The notes: a model not told the origin generated them from the letters alone. 15,165 nucleotides of DNA from an uncultured Microbacteriaceae bacterium (GCA_943914115.1 CALUAU010000041.1:1-15165); one strand, 5' to 3'. Positions 1 to 6,987 are shown, counted from the first letter of the stretch. A program made the numbers and translations.

Positions 1-506
1 ACATACGACTGTGCGTGGGGAATGAATCGTGCGCGCTCGTCGGCGGTGAGTTCGCGACGCACTTTGGCAGGCACACCGGCGGCGAGCATCCCGTCGCCCA
101 CCTCGGCACCCTCAAGCAGCACCGCACCGGCGGCAATTAACGATTGTGCCCCAACGCGTGAGCGGCTCAACAGTGCTGCGCGCATCCCCACCAGCGTGCC
201 ATCGGCCACGGTGGTGCCGTGCAGCATCGCCGCATGCCCAACAATGACGCCATCACCAAGCACACAGGGCGCGTTGGCATCCACATGCACCACGGTGCCG
301 TCCTGCACATTGGTGCCGGCACCGATGCGGATGCTGCCCGAGTCGCCGCGCAGCACACAGCCATAAAAGATGCTCGAATCGGGGCCGATCTCAACATCAC
401 CAATAATGGTCGCGTTCGGGGCGATCAAGGCGCTGCGGTGGATGCGCGGAAGCTTACCTTCAAAGGGCAGGATGAGCGGTTGGGCAACACGTGCTGGAAC
501 AGTCAT
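1..506 (-). CDS. Gamma carbonic anhydrase family protein (left-handed beta-helix), 3' end cut by window edge
   Basis: The frame is open from the ATG at 506-504 to the window edge, giving 168 codons. The family is usually about 170-180 residues, so only a few C-terminal residues are missing. Hexapeptide-repeat sequence (I-G-D-V-E-I-G type) forms the left-handed beta-helix of the trimeric gamma-class carbonic anhydrases and their YrdA/PaaY-like relatives. The three zinc-ligand histidines of the class appear present as H74 (TVVH) and H91 and H96 (GHAAMLHG). The expected role is a cytoplasmic zinc enzyme or CO2/bicarbonate-handling protein; many family members lack proven carbonic anhydrase activity, so the reaction is uncertain. 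It diverges from ffh across 81 bp. No Shine-Dalgarno is visible, but CAAACT lies 7 nt before the ATG, so it may be leaderless. The family call is firm and the function is inferred. Confidence 0.88.
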   Translation of the reverse strand, partial: MTVPARVAQPLILPFEGKLPRIHRSALIAPNATIIGDVEIGPDSSIFYGCVLRGDSGSIRIGAGTNVQDGTVVHVDANAPCVLGDGVIVGHAAMLHGTTVADGTLVGMRAALLSRSRVGAQSLIAAGAVLLEGAEVGDGMLAAGVPAKVRRELTADERARFIPHAQSY

Positions 507-513
507 GCTGTTG

Positions 514-519
514 AGTTTG
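514..519 (-). promoter_or_regulatory. Possible -10 element of the gamma-CA gene
   Basis: CAAACT on the minus strand lies 7 nt before the ATG at 506. It deviates from TAnnnT at the first base. The geometry matches other genes in the window that look leaderless. No convincing -35 is seen. Weak. Confidence 0.3.
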
Positions 520-572
520 GCATGACCGGCTGATGAGCTGAGTGCCCGCTGCGCATGCGAGCATGAAGCGGG

Positions 573-578
573 TAGAAT
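573..578 (+). promoter_or_regulatory. Probable -10 element of ffh
   Basis: TAGAAT matches the actinobacterial TAnnnT -10 and lies 9 nt before the ffh ATG. Transcription would therefore start at or only a few bases before the start codon. No good Shine-Dalgarno precedes the ATG, which fits a leaderless or near-leaderless mRNA. Confidence 0.5.
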
Positions 579-587
579 CGGGTCATT

Positions 588-2168
588 ATGGCCATGTTCG
601 GGAATCTCTCTGACCGTCTCGTTGAAGCCCTCGGCAATCTGCGCTCGAAGGGCAAGCTCACGGCAGCCGATGTTGACGGTACCGTTCGTGAAATTCGTCG
701 CGCCCTGCTCGAAGCCGACGTGGCGCTGCCGGTGGTGAAAGAATTTGTTGCCCACGTGCGCGAACGCGCGCTGAGTGATGATGTCAACCGGGCGCTCAAC
801 CCCGCCCAGCAGGTTGTGCAGATCGTGAACGAGGAGCTTATCCGCATCCTCGGTGGTGACCAGGCTCGTGCGCTGCAGCTGGCGAAACAGCCGCCCACTG
901 TGATCATGCTGGTGGGTCTGCAGGGTGCCGGTAAGACTACCCTGGCCGGAAAACTTGCCAAGTGGCTGGTTGAACAGAAACACTCGCCGATGCTCGTGGC
1001 CGCCGACCTACAGCGCCCCAATGCGGTGACGCAGCTGCGGATTGTCGGTGATCAGGCCGGTGTGCCGGTGTTTTCACCCGAGCCCGGTAACGGTGTGGGC
1101 GACCCGGTGCGGGTAGCACGTGAATCGATGCGGATTGCGCGCGACAAGATGCACGATGTGGTCGTCATCGATACCGCCGGTCGTCTCGGTGTCGACGAGG
1201 TGCTGATGCAGCAGGCCCGCGATATTCGCGATGCCACCCGGCCCGACGAGATCCTGTTCGTGATCGACTCAATGATCGGTCAGGATGCGGTTGCAACCGC
1301 GAAAGCCTTCCACGACGGCGTCGGTTTTACCGGAGCCGTGCTCACCAAGCTCGACGGTGACGCCCGCGGTGGTGCCGCGCTATCAGTGGCACAGACCACC
1401 GGGCAGCCGATTATGTTCGCGTCGACGGGCGAGAAGCTTGATGACTTCGAGGTGTTTCACCCCGACCGGATGGCGTCGCGCATCCTCAACATGGGTGACG
1501 TGCTCACCCTCATTGAGCAGGCGCAGAAGGCGTTCGATGAAGAAGAGGCGCGCAAGGCGGCCGAGAAACTCGCCAATGAGCAGTTCACGCTGAACGACTT
1601 CTTGAAGCAGATGCAGCAGATTCGCAAGGCGGGCAATCTGAAAAAGATGCTCGCGATGCTGCCGGGTGTGCCGAAAGAAATGAAGGCCGCGATGGACGAC
1701 TTCGACGAGTCGGCACTCGTGCGCATCGAGGCGATTATTCAATCGATGACTCCGCTCGAGCGTGAGCAGCCGAAGGTGCTCAATGGTTCGCGACGGGCTC
1801 GTATCGCTCGCGGTTCGGGCACCTCGGTGAGCGAGGTTAACGACCTCGTGAAGCGCTTCGATCAGATGGCGAAGATGATGAAAAACGTCGCCCGAGGCGG
1901 TATGCCACAGATCCCAGGTATGCCGGGGATGGGGATGCCCGGCGGTGGCCGTGCCGCGCAGCGTAAGCAGGCGACCAAACAAAAAGGTAAGGGCAAAGGG
2001 CGCCGGGTTTCGGGTAACCCCGCCAAGCGGGCCGCTGCCGAGCAGACTGCAATTCAGCAGTCGGGCGCGGCGTTTGGCGGCAGCGCATTCGGTGCTGGTG
2101 CCGGTGGTGGTGCCGGTCAGCCCACTGCCGAAGAGCTCGAAAAGCTGCAGCGTTTCCTCAAGCGCTAG
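588..2168 (+). CDS. ffh: Signal recognition particle protein Ffh (SRP54)
   Basis: GTPase subunit of the signal recognition particle. It binds SRP RNA and hydrophobic signal sequences on ribosomes and hands them to FtsY at the membrane. The 526-residue product has the N-terminal helical bundle (about 1-90). The G domain follows, with P-loop GLQGAGKTT (110-118), DTAGR (195-199) and TKLDGDARGG (253-262). The M domain (about 330-440) contains the RNA-binding stretch RIARGSGTSVSEVNDL and methionine clusters. The tail beyond about 440 is rich in Gly, Met, Lys and Ala, longer than in E. coli but usual in Actinobacteria. An in-frame ATG two codons in (MFGNLSD) is an equally plausible start, since neither has a clear Shine-Dalgarno. 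The gene converges on trmD with a 38-bp gap. Confidence 0.97.
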   Translation: MAMFGNLSDRLVEALGNLRSKGKLTAADVDGTVREIRRALLEADVALPVVKEFVAHVRERALSDDVNRALNPAQQVVQIVNEELIRILGGDQARALQLAKQPPTVIMLVGLQGAGKTTLAGKLAKWLVEQKHSPMLVAADLQRPNAVTQLRIVGDQAGVPVFSPEPGNGVGDPVRVARESMRIARDKMHDVVVIDTAGRLGVDEVLMQQARDIRDATRPDEILFVIDSMIGQDAVATAKAFHDGVGFTGAVLTKLDGDARGGAALSVAQTTGQPIMFASTGEKLDDFEVFHPDRMASRILNMGDVLTLIEQAQKAFDEEEARKAAEKLANEQFTLNDFLKQMQQIRKAGNLKKMLAMLPGVPKEMKAAMDDFDESALVRIEAIIQSMTPLEREQPKVLNGSRRARIARGSGTSVSEVNDLVKRFDQMAKMMKNVARGGMPQIPGMPGMGMPGGGRAAQRKQATKQKGKGKGRRVSGNPAKRAAAEQTAIQQSGAAFGGSAFGAGAGGGAGQPTAEELEKLQRFLKR

Positions 2169-2185
2169 CGCGGGCGGGTGCCTGC

Positions 2186-2203
2186 CTCCCGATAGTGTCG
2201 GAG
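2186..2203. terminator. Small stem-loop between convergent ffh and trmD
   Basis: Bases 2186-2192 and 2198-2203 pair over 6 bp with one bulged C and a 5-nt loop, inside the 38-bp convergent gap. There is no U-run on either strand. It could be a weak bidirectional terminator; low confidence. Confidence 0.3.
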
Positions 2204-2206
2204 CTG

Positions 2207-2920
2207 TTAGGGTTGTTCGCCCTGCCAGGCAGCGTAGAGGTCGGGGCGCACGCGTCGGGTGCGATCCACCTGCTGCTCGTGACGCCACTGCGCTACTCGA
2301 CCGTGGTGCCCCGACAGCAGCACCTCGGGCACCTCGTATCCGCGCCATTTGGCGGGCTTGGTGTAGCTGGGGTATTCGAGCAGCCCCTGTTCGTGTGACT
2401 CTTCAACGAGTGACTCGGGGTTACCCACCACCCCCGGAACAAGTCGTCCAAACGCCTCGATCATGGCCATGACCGCAACTTCGCCGCCGTTGAGCACATA
2501 GTCACCCAGCGAAACCAGTTCAACCCGTGCCCGTGTTGCCGCCCACTCAAACACGCGCTGGTCGATGCCCTCATAGCGGCCACAACCAAAAATAATGTGC
2601 GACTCGACGGCGAACTCGCGCGCAGTGGCCTGGCAGAACACTTCACCGGCAGGGGAGGGGAACACGACCAGCGGCGGTGCAGCCGAATCGCTCGCAGCGA
2701 GGATCGCATCGAGTGTCTCGCCCCAGGGCTCGGGTTTCATCACCATCCCCGCGCCACCCCCATAGGGAGTGTCGTCGACGGTGCGGTGACGATCGTGCGT
2801 GGCGTCGCGCAGATCGTGCACGTGCAGGTCGATGATGCCGCGCTCGCGCGCCTTTCCCAGCAAGGAAATATCGAGGATGTCAAAAAACTCGGGGAAGATC
2901 GTGATGATATCGACGCGCAT
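2207..2920 (-). CDS. trmD: tRNA (guanine-N1-)-methyltransferase TrmD
   Basis: Transfers a methyl group from S-adenosylmethionine to N1 of G37 next to the anticodon, preventing +1 frameshifting. The 237-residue length is normal. It starts [13 protein letters not shown] and has the SPOUT-fold motifs [12 protein letters not shown] (49-60), the SAM-binding knot around [12 protein letters not shown] and [11 protein letters not shown], and the C-terminal [11 protein letters not shown]...WRG...LLSG region. Its ATG shares one base with the stop of the upstream membrane-protein gene (TAATG), suggesting translational coupling. Two deviations stand out. E174 occupies the place of the catalytic Asp (E. 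coli EDSF, D169; here EESH). SGHH replaces the usual SGNH. The identification is secure despite these. In this genome trmD is the last gene of an operon that converges on ffh. Confidence 0.97.
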   Translation of the reverse strand: MRVDIITIFPEFFDILDISLLGKARERGIIDLHVHDLRDATHDRHRTVDDTPYGGGAGMVMKPEPWGETLDAILAASDSAAPPLVVFPSPAGEVFCQATAREFAVESHIIFGCGRYEGIDQRVFEWAATRARVELVSLGDYVLNGGEVAVMAMIEAFGRLVPGVVGNPESLVEESHEQGLLEYPSYTKPAKWRGYEVPEVLLSGHHGRVAQWRHEQQVDRTRRVRPDLYAAWQGEQP

Positions 2921-4332
2921 TAGTGACTCAAATATTTGACTGGTTCGGGTGAGGGCGATGGTTCGGGCGGGGCGGGTGTGACAGGTTCGCGCACCCCCGT
3001 GGCGAGTTGCGTCGCGATACCGGCAAGCGGGCCGATCAGTAGCGCCGCTGTGGTAGCGGTAACTGGGTCGGTCACCAGCAGCAGCACGGCGGCGGTGGTG
3101 ATCAGTGCCACCAACCAGCCGGCAAAATCGGCTCGGTGGTTGTGGTGGGCACGCACCGCCGCCGAGGTGATGTAAAGCACCGAGGTTGCCACTGCGCCCA
3201 GACTCAGCTGCAGGATGACGTCACCGCTGAGCGAGTAGGTGGGGCCGATGAGCTGCAGAGCCATGGGCCCGAGGAACCACAGCAATAGGCTTGCCGGAAC
3301 CCCAAGCGCGACCGCCCAAACCGTTGGCGCCACCAGGGCACGCATCCCGCGGTGTAATCGTTCTTGGAAGTGTGCGGTGAGCGCGTTTTGGAAAGAGGTC
3401 ACCGGGGTGAGCACGGCTCCACGAACCATGGTGAGTGCGAGCATGAGGTTTCCGAGCACGAGTGGCTCGACAGTCGGTTGCAATAAGCGCAGCAGTGCCG
3501 GAGCACCGGCGATCAGTGCGCTAGGCACCGCAGACTGGGCGGTAGCTGCCAACGCCGCCAACAAAAATTGCGGCATCGGCAGATCGGAGCGCAGCTTGCG
3601 GCAATCGCGCCCGGCGGGAGTGACGAAGAGCATCACCGGGGTTATGACAGCGCCGGCGATCGCTGCATACATGAGCCCAGCGACGATATCGCCAAATAGG
3701 GCGGCAACAATCACCACGAGCAGGCGAGCGGCAGCTTCGGCACTGATCAACCACCCGAAAGTTTGCCAGCGACCGGTGCCGCTGAGCAGCCCCGCCAGTG
3801 CTGCCTGCAGCACGACCAGCCCGGCAGATACCGCAAACAGCAGCGTGGCGAGCGGCTGCAACATGCCCACGAGCAGCACCGGTGCCCACAGCGGGGATGC
3901 GGCTGCGGCGAGTGCCGCCACGAGCGCACCCGCCCAGAGCGCGGCGGTGATCGGACGCGCGCCGGGTTCGCTCGGGCTGGTCGGTAATGGGGCGCGCGCC
4001 ATTCGCTCTCGACCGGCGAGAATCTCGGCGGCGGTGCGATCTTCAATAACCGTGAGCCCGAGCGGGCCGCTGGAGATGACGAGTTCTTCGGCATCGTCGA
4101 TACCATTGGCATTCGCATCAATGATCGGACGGCCCTGCTGTGCGCCCGCGCGGCGCACACTGGCAGCGGCGGTACGCATAAACCCTTGCAGTGACGCGAA
4201 CACCGCGAAACATAGCGACCACAGCACGATAAACGCCGTGAATCGATCGGCACTGAGCGTGGTGGCAGCAATGAGAACGACAACGTAGGCGAGCACGCCA
4301 GAGCCCACTGTCGCGAACGTAACCCAACGCAT
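2920..4332 (-). CDS. Polytopic membrane protein, possibly MOP/Wzx-like flippase, with EF-hand-like loop
   Basis: A 470-residue integral membrane protein with about a dozen hydrophobic segments. Two N-terminal segments (about 5-25 and 32-52) come first. A hydrophilic stretch (about 53-127) follows, then evenly spaced helices to about 446, ending in a Pro/Glu-rich tail. The N-terminus (short helix, [24 protein letters not shown]) resembles the opening helices of polysaccharide-export (Wzx/RfbX, MOP superfamily) proteins of Actinobacteria; that assignment is tentative. The hydrophilic stretch holds [12 protein letters not shown] (72-83), spaced like an EF-hand or dockerin calcium loop. The positive-inside rule would put this stretch in the cytoplasm. 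The ATG at 4332 has GGTGAG upstream. The stop overlaps the trmD start by 1 bp. Its place between rimM and trmD is unusual. No substrate can be named. Confidence 0.8.
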   Translation of the reverse strand: MRWVTFATVGSGVLAYVVVLIAATTLSADRFTAFIVLWSLCFAVFASLQGFMRTAAASVRRAGAQQGRPIIDANANGIDDAEELVISSGPLGLTVIEDRTAAEILAGRERMARAPLPTSPSEPGARPITAALWAGALVAALAAAASPLWAPVLLVGMLQPLATLLFAVSAGLVVLQAALAGLLSGTGRWQTFGWLISAEAAARLLVVIVAALFGDIVAGLMYAAIAGAVITPVMLFVTPAGRDCRKLRSDLPMPQFLLAALAATAQSAVPSALIAGAPALLRLLQPTVEPLVLGNLMLALTMVRGAVLTPVTSFQNALTAHFQERLHRGMRALVAPTVWAVALGVPASLLLWFLGPMALQLIGPTYSLSGDVILQLSLGAVATSVLYITSAAVRAHHNHRADFAGWLVALITTAAVLLLVTDPVTATTAALLIGPLAGIATQLATGVREPVTPAPPEPSPSPEPVKYLSH

Positions 4333-4358
4333 CCGTCAACTCACCGATCTGTTTGTGA

Positions 4359-4381
4359 AAGCACTTCCTGTGAAAGTGCTT
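4359..4381 (-). terminator. Stem-loop with overlapping direct repeats between rimM and the flippase-like gene
   Basis: AAGCACTT (4359-4366) and AAGTGCTT (4374-4381) form a perfect 8-bp inverted repeat with a 7-nt loop, starting 10 nt after the rimM stop. In the transcript the stem is followed by UUCAC rather than a U-run. TGTGAAAG also occurs twice directly (4354-4361 and 4369-4376, 15-bp period). It could be an attenuator, an RNA processing site or a protein-binding operator. The structure is certain; the role is not. Confidence 0.5.
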
Positions 4382-4390
4382 GCAATCACA

Positions 4391-4939
4391 CTAGTCGGCA
4401 TTTACGTCGAACAGTCCTCCGGGCGGCGTCACGGTGATGGTGTTTTGCGAGATGCTGACCTCGGGCACGATTTCTTTCACGAATGGCACAAACACCTCGC
4501 CAGTTTCGGTCTTGACCACGATGAGGTCTTGAGCTGGGAGGTGATCGACGCGGGCGACCGTGCCCACGGCCTCACCAGCAACCATGACAGTGAGCCCGAT
4601 GAGTTCGTGATCGTACCAGGTGTCGGGGTCGAGTTCTTCGGTGTCATCCTTATCAACCCAGAGAATCGCGCGGATGAGTGTCTCGGCCGTGGTGCGGTCT
4701 GTCACACCCTCGAAGAACACCACCGGTGCGTCATTGAACCAGCGCAATTCGCGCAGCACAACCGACTTGCCGCGCCAGGGCGAATCGATCGGCACCTGTA
4801 GCGAGAAAGAAGCTCCGGGAACGAAACGCCGCTCGGGCTCATCGGTGTAGAGCTCGAGCTTAATCGCGCCCTTGAGGCCGTGGGCTTTCACCAACCGGCC
4901 AACGCGCAGCTGCGTGATGCCGGGATGCTTGGGGGCCAA
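4391..4939 (-). CDS. rimM: 16S rRNA processing protein RimM
   Basis: Ribosome maturation factor that binds S19 and helps assemble the 30S head. The 182-residue product has the N-terminal RimM beta-barrel (RVGRLVKAHGLKGAIKLEL, about 12-30, with the conserved G-x-x-x-x-x-H-G-L-K-G core) and a C-terminal PRC-barrel (about 100-180: DTWYDHELIGLTV, VARVDHLPAQDLIVV, EVFVPFVKEIVPEV). The start is inferred as a TTG at 4939, 2 nt after the KH-gene stop. No ATG or GTG lies upstream of the conserved core in this frame, so the TTG is likely but leaves the first residues uncertain. The gene is co-transcribed with rpsP and the KH gene. Confidence 0.95.
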   Translation of the reverse strand: MAPKHPGITQLRVGRLVKAHGLKGAIKLELYTDEPERRFVPGASFSLQVPIDSPWRGKSVVLRELRWFNDAPVVFFEGVTDRTTAETLIRAILWVDKDDTEELDPDTWYDHELIGLTVMVAGEAVGTVARVDHLPAQDLIVVKTETGEVFVPFVKEIVPEVSISQNTITVTPPGGLFDVNAD

Positions 4940-4941
4940 GG

Positions 4942-5172
4942 CTAGTCATCCGCCACGTCGACGCGGACGCGACGGCCATCGGCCAGTGCAGACACCAGAG
5001 TACGGAGCGCTTTAGCGGTGCGGCCTTGACGGCCGATAACGCGGCCGAGGTCCTCGTGGTGCACATGCACCACGAGGACCTCACCGCGAGAGGTTTCGCG
5101 CGCGTCCACTCGGACATCGTCGGGCTGATTGACGATGCCTCGTACCAGGTGTTCGAGTGCGGACGCGAGCAT
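4942..5172 (-). CDS. khpA: KH-domain RNA-binding protein, KhpA family
   Basis: A 76-residue single KH-domain protein, the standard length for KhpA/YlqC-type proteins, which bind many RNAs and in Gram-positives partner KhpB in controlling cell division and elongation. The signature LGRVIGRQGRTAKALRTL (42-59) includes the GxxG loop GRQG (47-50) that contacts RNA. The ATG at 5172-5170 follows the rpsP stop by 2 nt and the stop is 2 nt before rimM, so all three should be one transcript. Codons 31-42 (EVLVVHVHHEDL) are encoded by a 36-bp near-perfect palindrome, reported as a separate feature. Confidence 0.95.
   Translation of the reverse strand: MLASALEHLVRGIVNQPDDVRVDARETSRGEVLVVHVHHEDLGRVIGRQGRTAKALRTLVSALADGRRVRVDVADD
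5047..5082. repeat. 36-bp near-perfect palindrome inside the KH-domain gene
   Basis: The left arm GAGGTCCTCGTGGTGCA (5047-5063) is the exact reverse complement of the right arm (5066-5082); only the central CA is unpaired. In RNA it would fold as about 16 GC-rich base pairs with a 4-nt loop. It is in phase with the codons, so both strands encode almost the same 12-residue peptide (EVLVVHVHHEDL sense, EVLVVHMHHEDL antisense). Confidence 0.95.
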
Positions 5173-5174
5173 GA

Positions 5175-5615
5175 CTACGCCTCGGTAGTCTCGGCGTCGT
5201 CGCCTGCTTCAGTAGCCTCGGCTTCACCCTCGGTCGCTGCCTCTTCTGCAGCAGCGGCGGGAGCCTCAGCCTTGGGCTTAAGCACCGGCTTCTTGTTGGT
5301 GTCAGCCTCGAAGGTTTCTTTCTCGGCCTGTGCTTCAACGGTCGACTCGGTTGAGCCTTCACCGGTGAACTTGCCCCAGTCGCCAGTCAGTTTGAGCAGC
5401 GCGAGCACTGCTTCGGTGGGCTGAGCCCCAACCGAAAGCCAGTATTGGGCGCGCTCCGAGTCGATCTCGATGACCGAGGGCTGGTGGGTGGGGTGGTACT
5501 TACCGATTTCTTCGATAACGCGGCCATCGCGCTTGGTGCGCGAATCGGCCACTACCACGCGGTAGAACGGCGCGCGGATCTTGCCGAACCGCTTCAGACG
5601 AATCTTGACAGACAC
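5175..5615 (-). CDS. rpsP: 30S ribosomal protein S16
   Basis: Small-subunit protein needed for 16S rRNA folding in the 5' domain. The S16 core covers about the first 85 residues ([20 protein letters not shown], then [13 protein letters not shown] and [13 protein letters not shown]). After about residue 97 comes a charged and Ala/Glu-rich tail ([18 protein letters not shown]...) that brings the product to 146 residues; such tails are common in actinobacterial S16. The start is GTG at 5615-5613, because AGGAGA lies 3 nt before it and homologous sequence begins there; the frame is open 15 codons further upstream. It is the first gene of the minus-strand operon rpsP, khpA, rimM, membrane protein, trmD. 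Confidence 0.96.
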   Translation of the reverse strand: MSVKIRLKRFGKIRAPFYRVVVADSRTKRDGRVIEEIGKYHPTHQPSVIEIDSERAQYWLSVGAQPTEAVLALLKLTGDWGKFTGEGSTESTVEAQAEKETFEADTNKKPVLKPKAEAPAAAAEEAATEGEAEATEAGDDAETTEA

Positions 5616-5813
5616 GTGTCTCCTGTAGGTGTTGATGAAAACTCTGAGCAACACAATCAACGGCGTGGGGCGTCATTGATCTGGGGCTCTGGACTGCTGC
5701 GCGTTACGAAGAGAGGGTCGTTGACACAGACTCAGCTGTCTATTGTTGCAGATTTTTGCCCAATTCTGCCAGGCCAATACGCTTGCCGATCATCACCACC
5801 TACGATGAATCTC
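5616..5813. promoter_or_regulatory. Divergent promoter region between rpsP and the YbdK-type ligase gene
   Basis: A 198-bp gap that must hold the rpsP operon promoter (minus) and the ligase promoter (plus). On the minus strand AGGAGA (5624-5619) is the rpsP ribosome-binding site. A perfect TTGACA is on the plus strand at 5721-5726, but its nearest TAnnnT (TATTGT) is only 14 bp away, so its use is doubtful. No convincing rpsP promoter could be singled out, and no gene or clear riboswitch is seen. Confidence 0.5.
5801..5806 (+). promoter_or_regulatory. Probable -10 of the YbdK-type ligase gene (leaderless)
   Basis: TACGAT lies exactly 7 nt before the ATG at 5814, the classic actinobacterial leaderless arrangement. 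This favours 5814 over the ATG at 5805, which overlaps the -10 itself. No clear -35. Confidence 0.55.
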
Positions 5814-6905
5814 ATGTACTTCGCGAATTCACGGCGTTCCACTCTCGGAATTGAGTGGGAGCTGGCGCTGGTTGACCCCAATACCGGTGATCTGGTGGGG
5901 CGCGGCGCGGAAGTCGTGGCAGCTGCGGCAAACCAGAAAATCGTGGGCGAGTTTCTCACCAACACGGTCGAGCTGGTCACCGGTGTGTGTGACACGGTGC
6001 CCGAGGCAACAGCCGAGTTGCGCCAGCTTCGCGATGAACTGCTGCTCACACTTGAACCGCTGGGAATTGGTGCGATCGGTACCGGAACACACCCGTGGGC
6101 CGATTGGCAGCTGCAGACGCTCGCGCTCGACGAGCGCTATCTGCGCGTTGTCGAACGAGCTCGCCAGTGGGGGCGGCAGCTGTCGATTTGGGGGCTGCAC
6201 GTTCATGTCGGGCTCACCTCGCGCGATCACGTTGTGCCGGCAATGCACGCGGTGCTGGCTGATCTGCCGCTGATGCTCGCGCTCACCGCATCCAGTCCCT
6301 TCTGGGAGGGGAAAGACACCGGTTTTGTTTCGCACCGCAGCATGATGTTCCAGCAGTTGCCATCGGCGGGGCTACCACCGCGACTGGATGATTGGTGCGA
6401 GCTTGACCGCACCGTCACTGGGATGCTCGCTTCGGGCACGCTGTTGGATGAGCGTGAGTTGCGCTGGGATGTGCGGCCCGCGGGGCGATTTGGCACCTTG
6501 GAAGTGCGCGTGTTTGATGCACCCTCGACGGTTTCGGAAGTGGGTGCGGCAGCGGCATTCGTGCAGTGTGTTGTCGAAGAGGCGGTGCGGGCGCTCGAGC
6601 GCGGCCGGCAGCTGCGGGCACTGCCGGAGTGGGCGGTTATCGAAAACAAATTCCGGGCAGCACGCTACGGGCTCGACACCGAGTTCATCATCGATGCTGG
6701 CGGCGGCGTAGAATCCGGTCGTGATCTGATGGCGCGGCGAATCGATGAGCTGCTCCCGATCGCGAGCGATCTGGGCTGCGATTCGAGGCTGGTGAACTCG
6801 CTGGCGATTGTAGAAACCAGCGGCGCGCAGAAGCAGCGCAGCCTGCTGCGCACACACGGTCGTAGCGGCATGATCGAGGCAATGCGCAGCGCCCTGCGGC
6901 AATAG
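5814..6905 (+). CDS. Carboxylate-amine ligase, YbdK family (glutamate-cysteine ligase type 2)
   Basis: ATP-grasp-like GCS2 family enzyme that joins a carboxylate to an amine, typically glutamate to cysteine (gamma-glutamylcysteine). The E. coli YbdK homologue has weak activity and the true substrate is often unknown. The 363-residue product matches the family length. Visible motifs are STLGIEWELALVD (9-21), GEFLTNTVELVTG (45-57), GTHPWADW (91-98), GLHVHVG (127-133), SSPFWEGKDTGFVSHR (160-175) and, near the C-terminus, GTLEVRVFDAP. The frame is open upstream to 5445, but that stretch covers the rpsP promoter region and lacks family sequence. The ATG at 5814 is chosen from homology and the adjacent -10. 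A weak hairpin follows the stop. Confidence 0.92.
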   Translation: MYFANSRRSTLGIEWELALVDPNTGDLVGRGAEVVAAAANQKIVGEFLTNTVELVTGVCDTVPEATAELRQLRDELLLTLEPLGIGAIGTGTHPWADWQLQTLALDERYLRVVERARQWGRQLSIWGLHVHVGLTSRDHVVPAMHAVLADLPLMLALTASSPFWEGKDTGFVSHRSMMFQQLPSAGLPPRLDDWCELDRTVTGMLASGTLLDERELRWDVRPAGRFGTLEVRVFDAPSTVSEVGAAAAFVQCVVEEAVRALERGRQLRALPEWAVIENKFRAARYGLDTEFIIDAGGGVESGRDLMARRIDELLPIASDLGCDSRLVNSLAIVETSGAQKQRSLLRTHGRSGMIEAMRSALRQ

Positions 6906-6934
6906 CTCAGCGGGATGGGGGCTGCGCCCTGAGC
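6905..6934 (+). terminator. Possible weak terminator after the YbdK-type ligase gene
   Basis: GCTCAG (6905-6910) pairs with CTGAGC (6929-6934), extended by two G-C pairs after a bulge. No U-run follows. Low confidence. Confidence 0.3.
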
Positions 6935-6975
6935 GAAACTGGGACAATTCCCCGTCACCGCACGGGGTGGGTGGG

Positions 6976-6981
6976 TACCGT
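6976..6981 (+). promoter_or_regulatory. Probable -10 of the small membrane-protein gene (leaderless)
   Basis: TACCGT fits TAnnnT and is 6 nt before the ATG at 6988. It supports that start over the in-frame GTG at 6967. CCCCGT/ACGGGG (6950-6955 and 6962-6967) forms a small stem just upstream. Confidence 0.45.
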
Positions 6982-6987
6982 GAAACC

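Noticed and set aside
22..533. Plus-strand open frames at the left end
   Set aside because: They are shadows of the minus-strand gamma-carbonic-anhydrase gene, which has intact hexapeptide repeats and all three metal-ligand histidines.
1383..2348. Long minus-strand frame (about 320 codons) opposite ffh
   Set aside because: Low-complexity His/Arg/Leu-rich translation typical of antisense frames in G+C-rich genes; ffh on the other strand is certain.
3239..4288. Long plus-strand frame (about 350 codons) opposite the flippase-like gene
   Set aside because: Ser/Ala/Pro/Arg-rich shadow composition without domains. The minus-strand frame has clear membrane helices and is coupled to trmD.
5026..5424. 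Plus-strand open frame across rpsP and the KH gene, carrying the same EVLVVH-like peptide
   Set aside because: It is antisense to two unmistakable genes. The shared peptide is a direct consequence of the palindrome, not evidence of a second gene.
5721..5726. Perfect TTGACA -35 on the plus strand
   Set aside because: The only TAnnnT nearby is at 14-bp spacing, too short for a confident promoter, and the ligase -10 is 75 bp further on.
5445..5813. Long N-terminal extension of the YbdK-type ligase frame
   Set aside because: It runs through the start and promoter of rpsP, shows no family sequence, and a good start with a -10 element is present at 5814.
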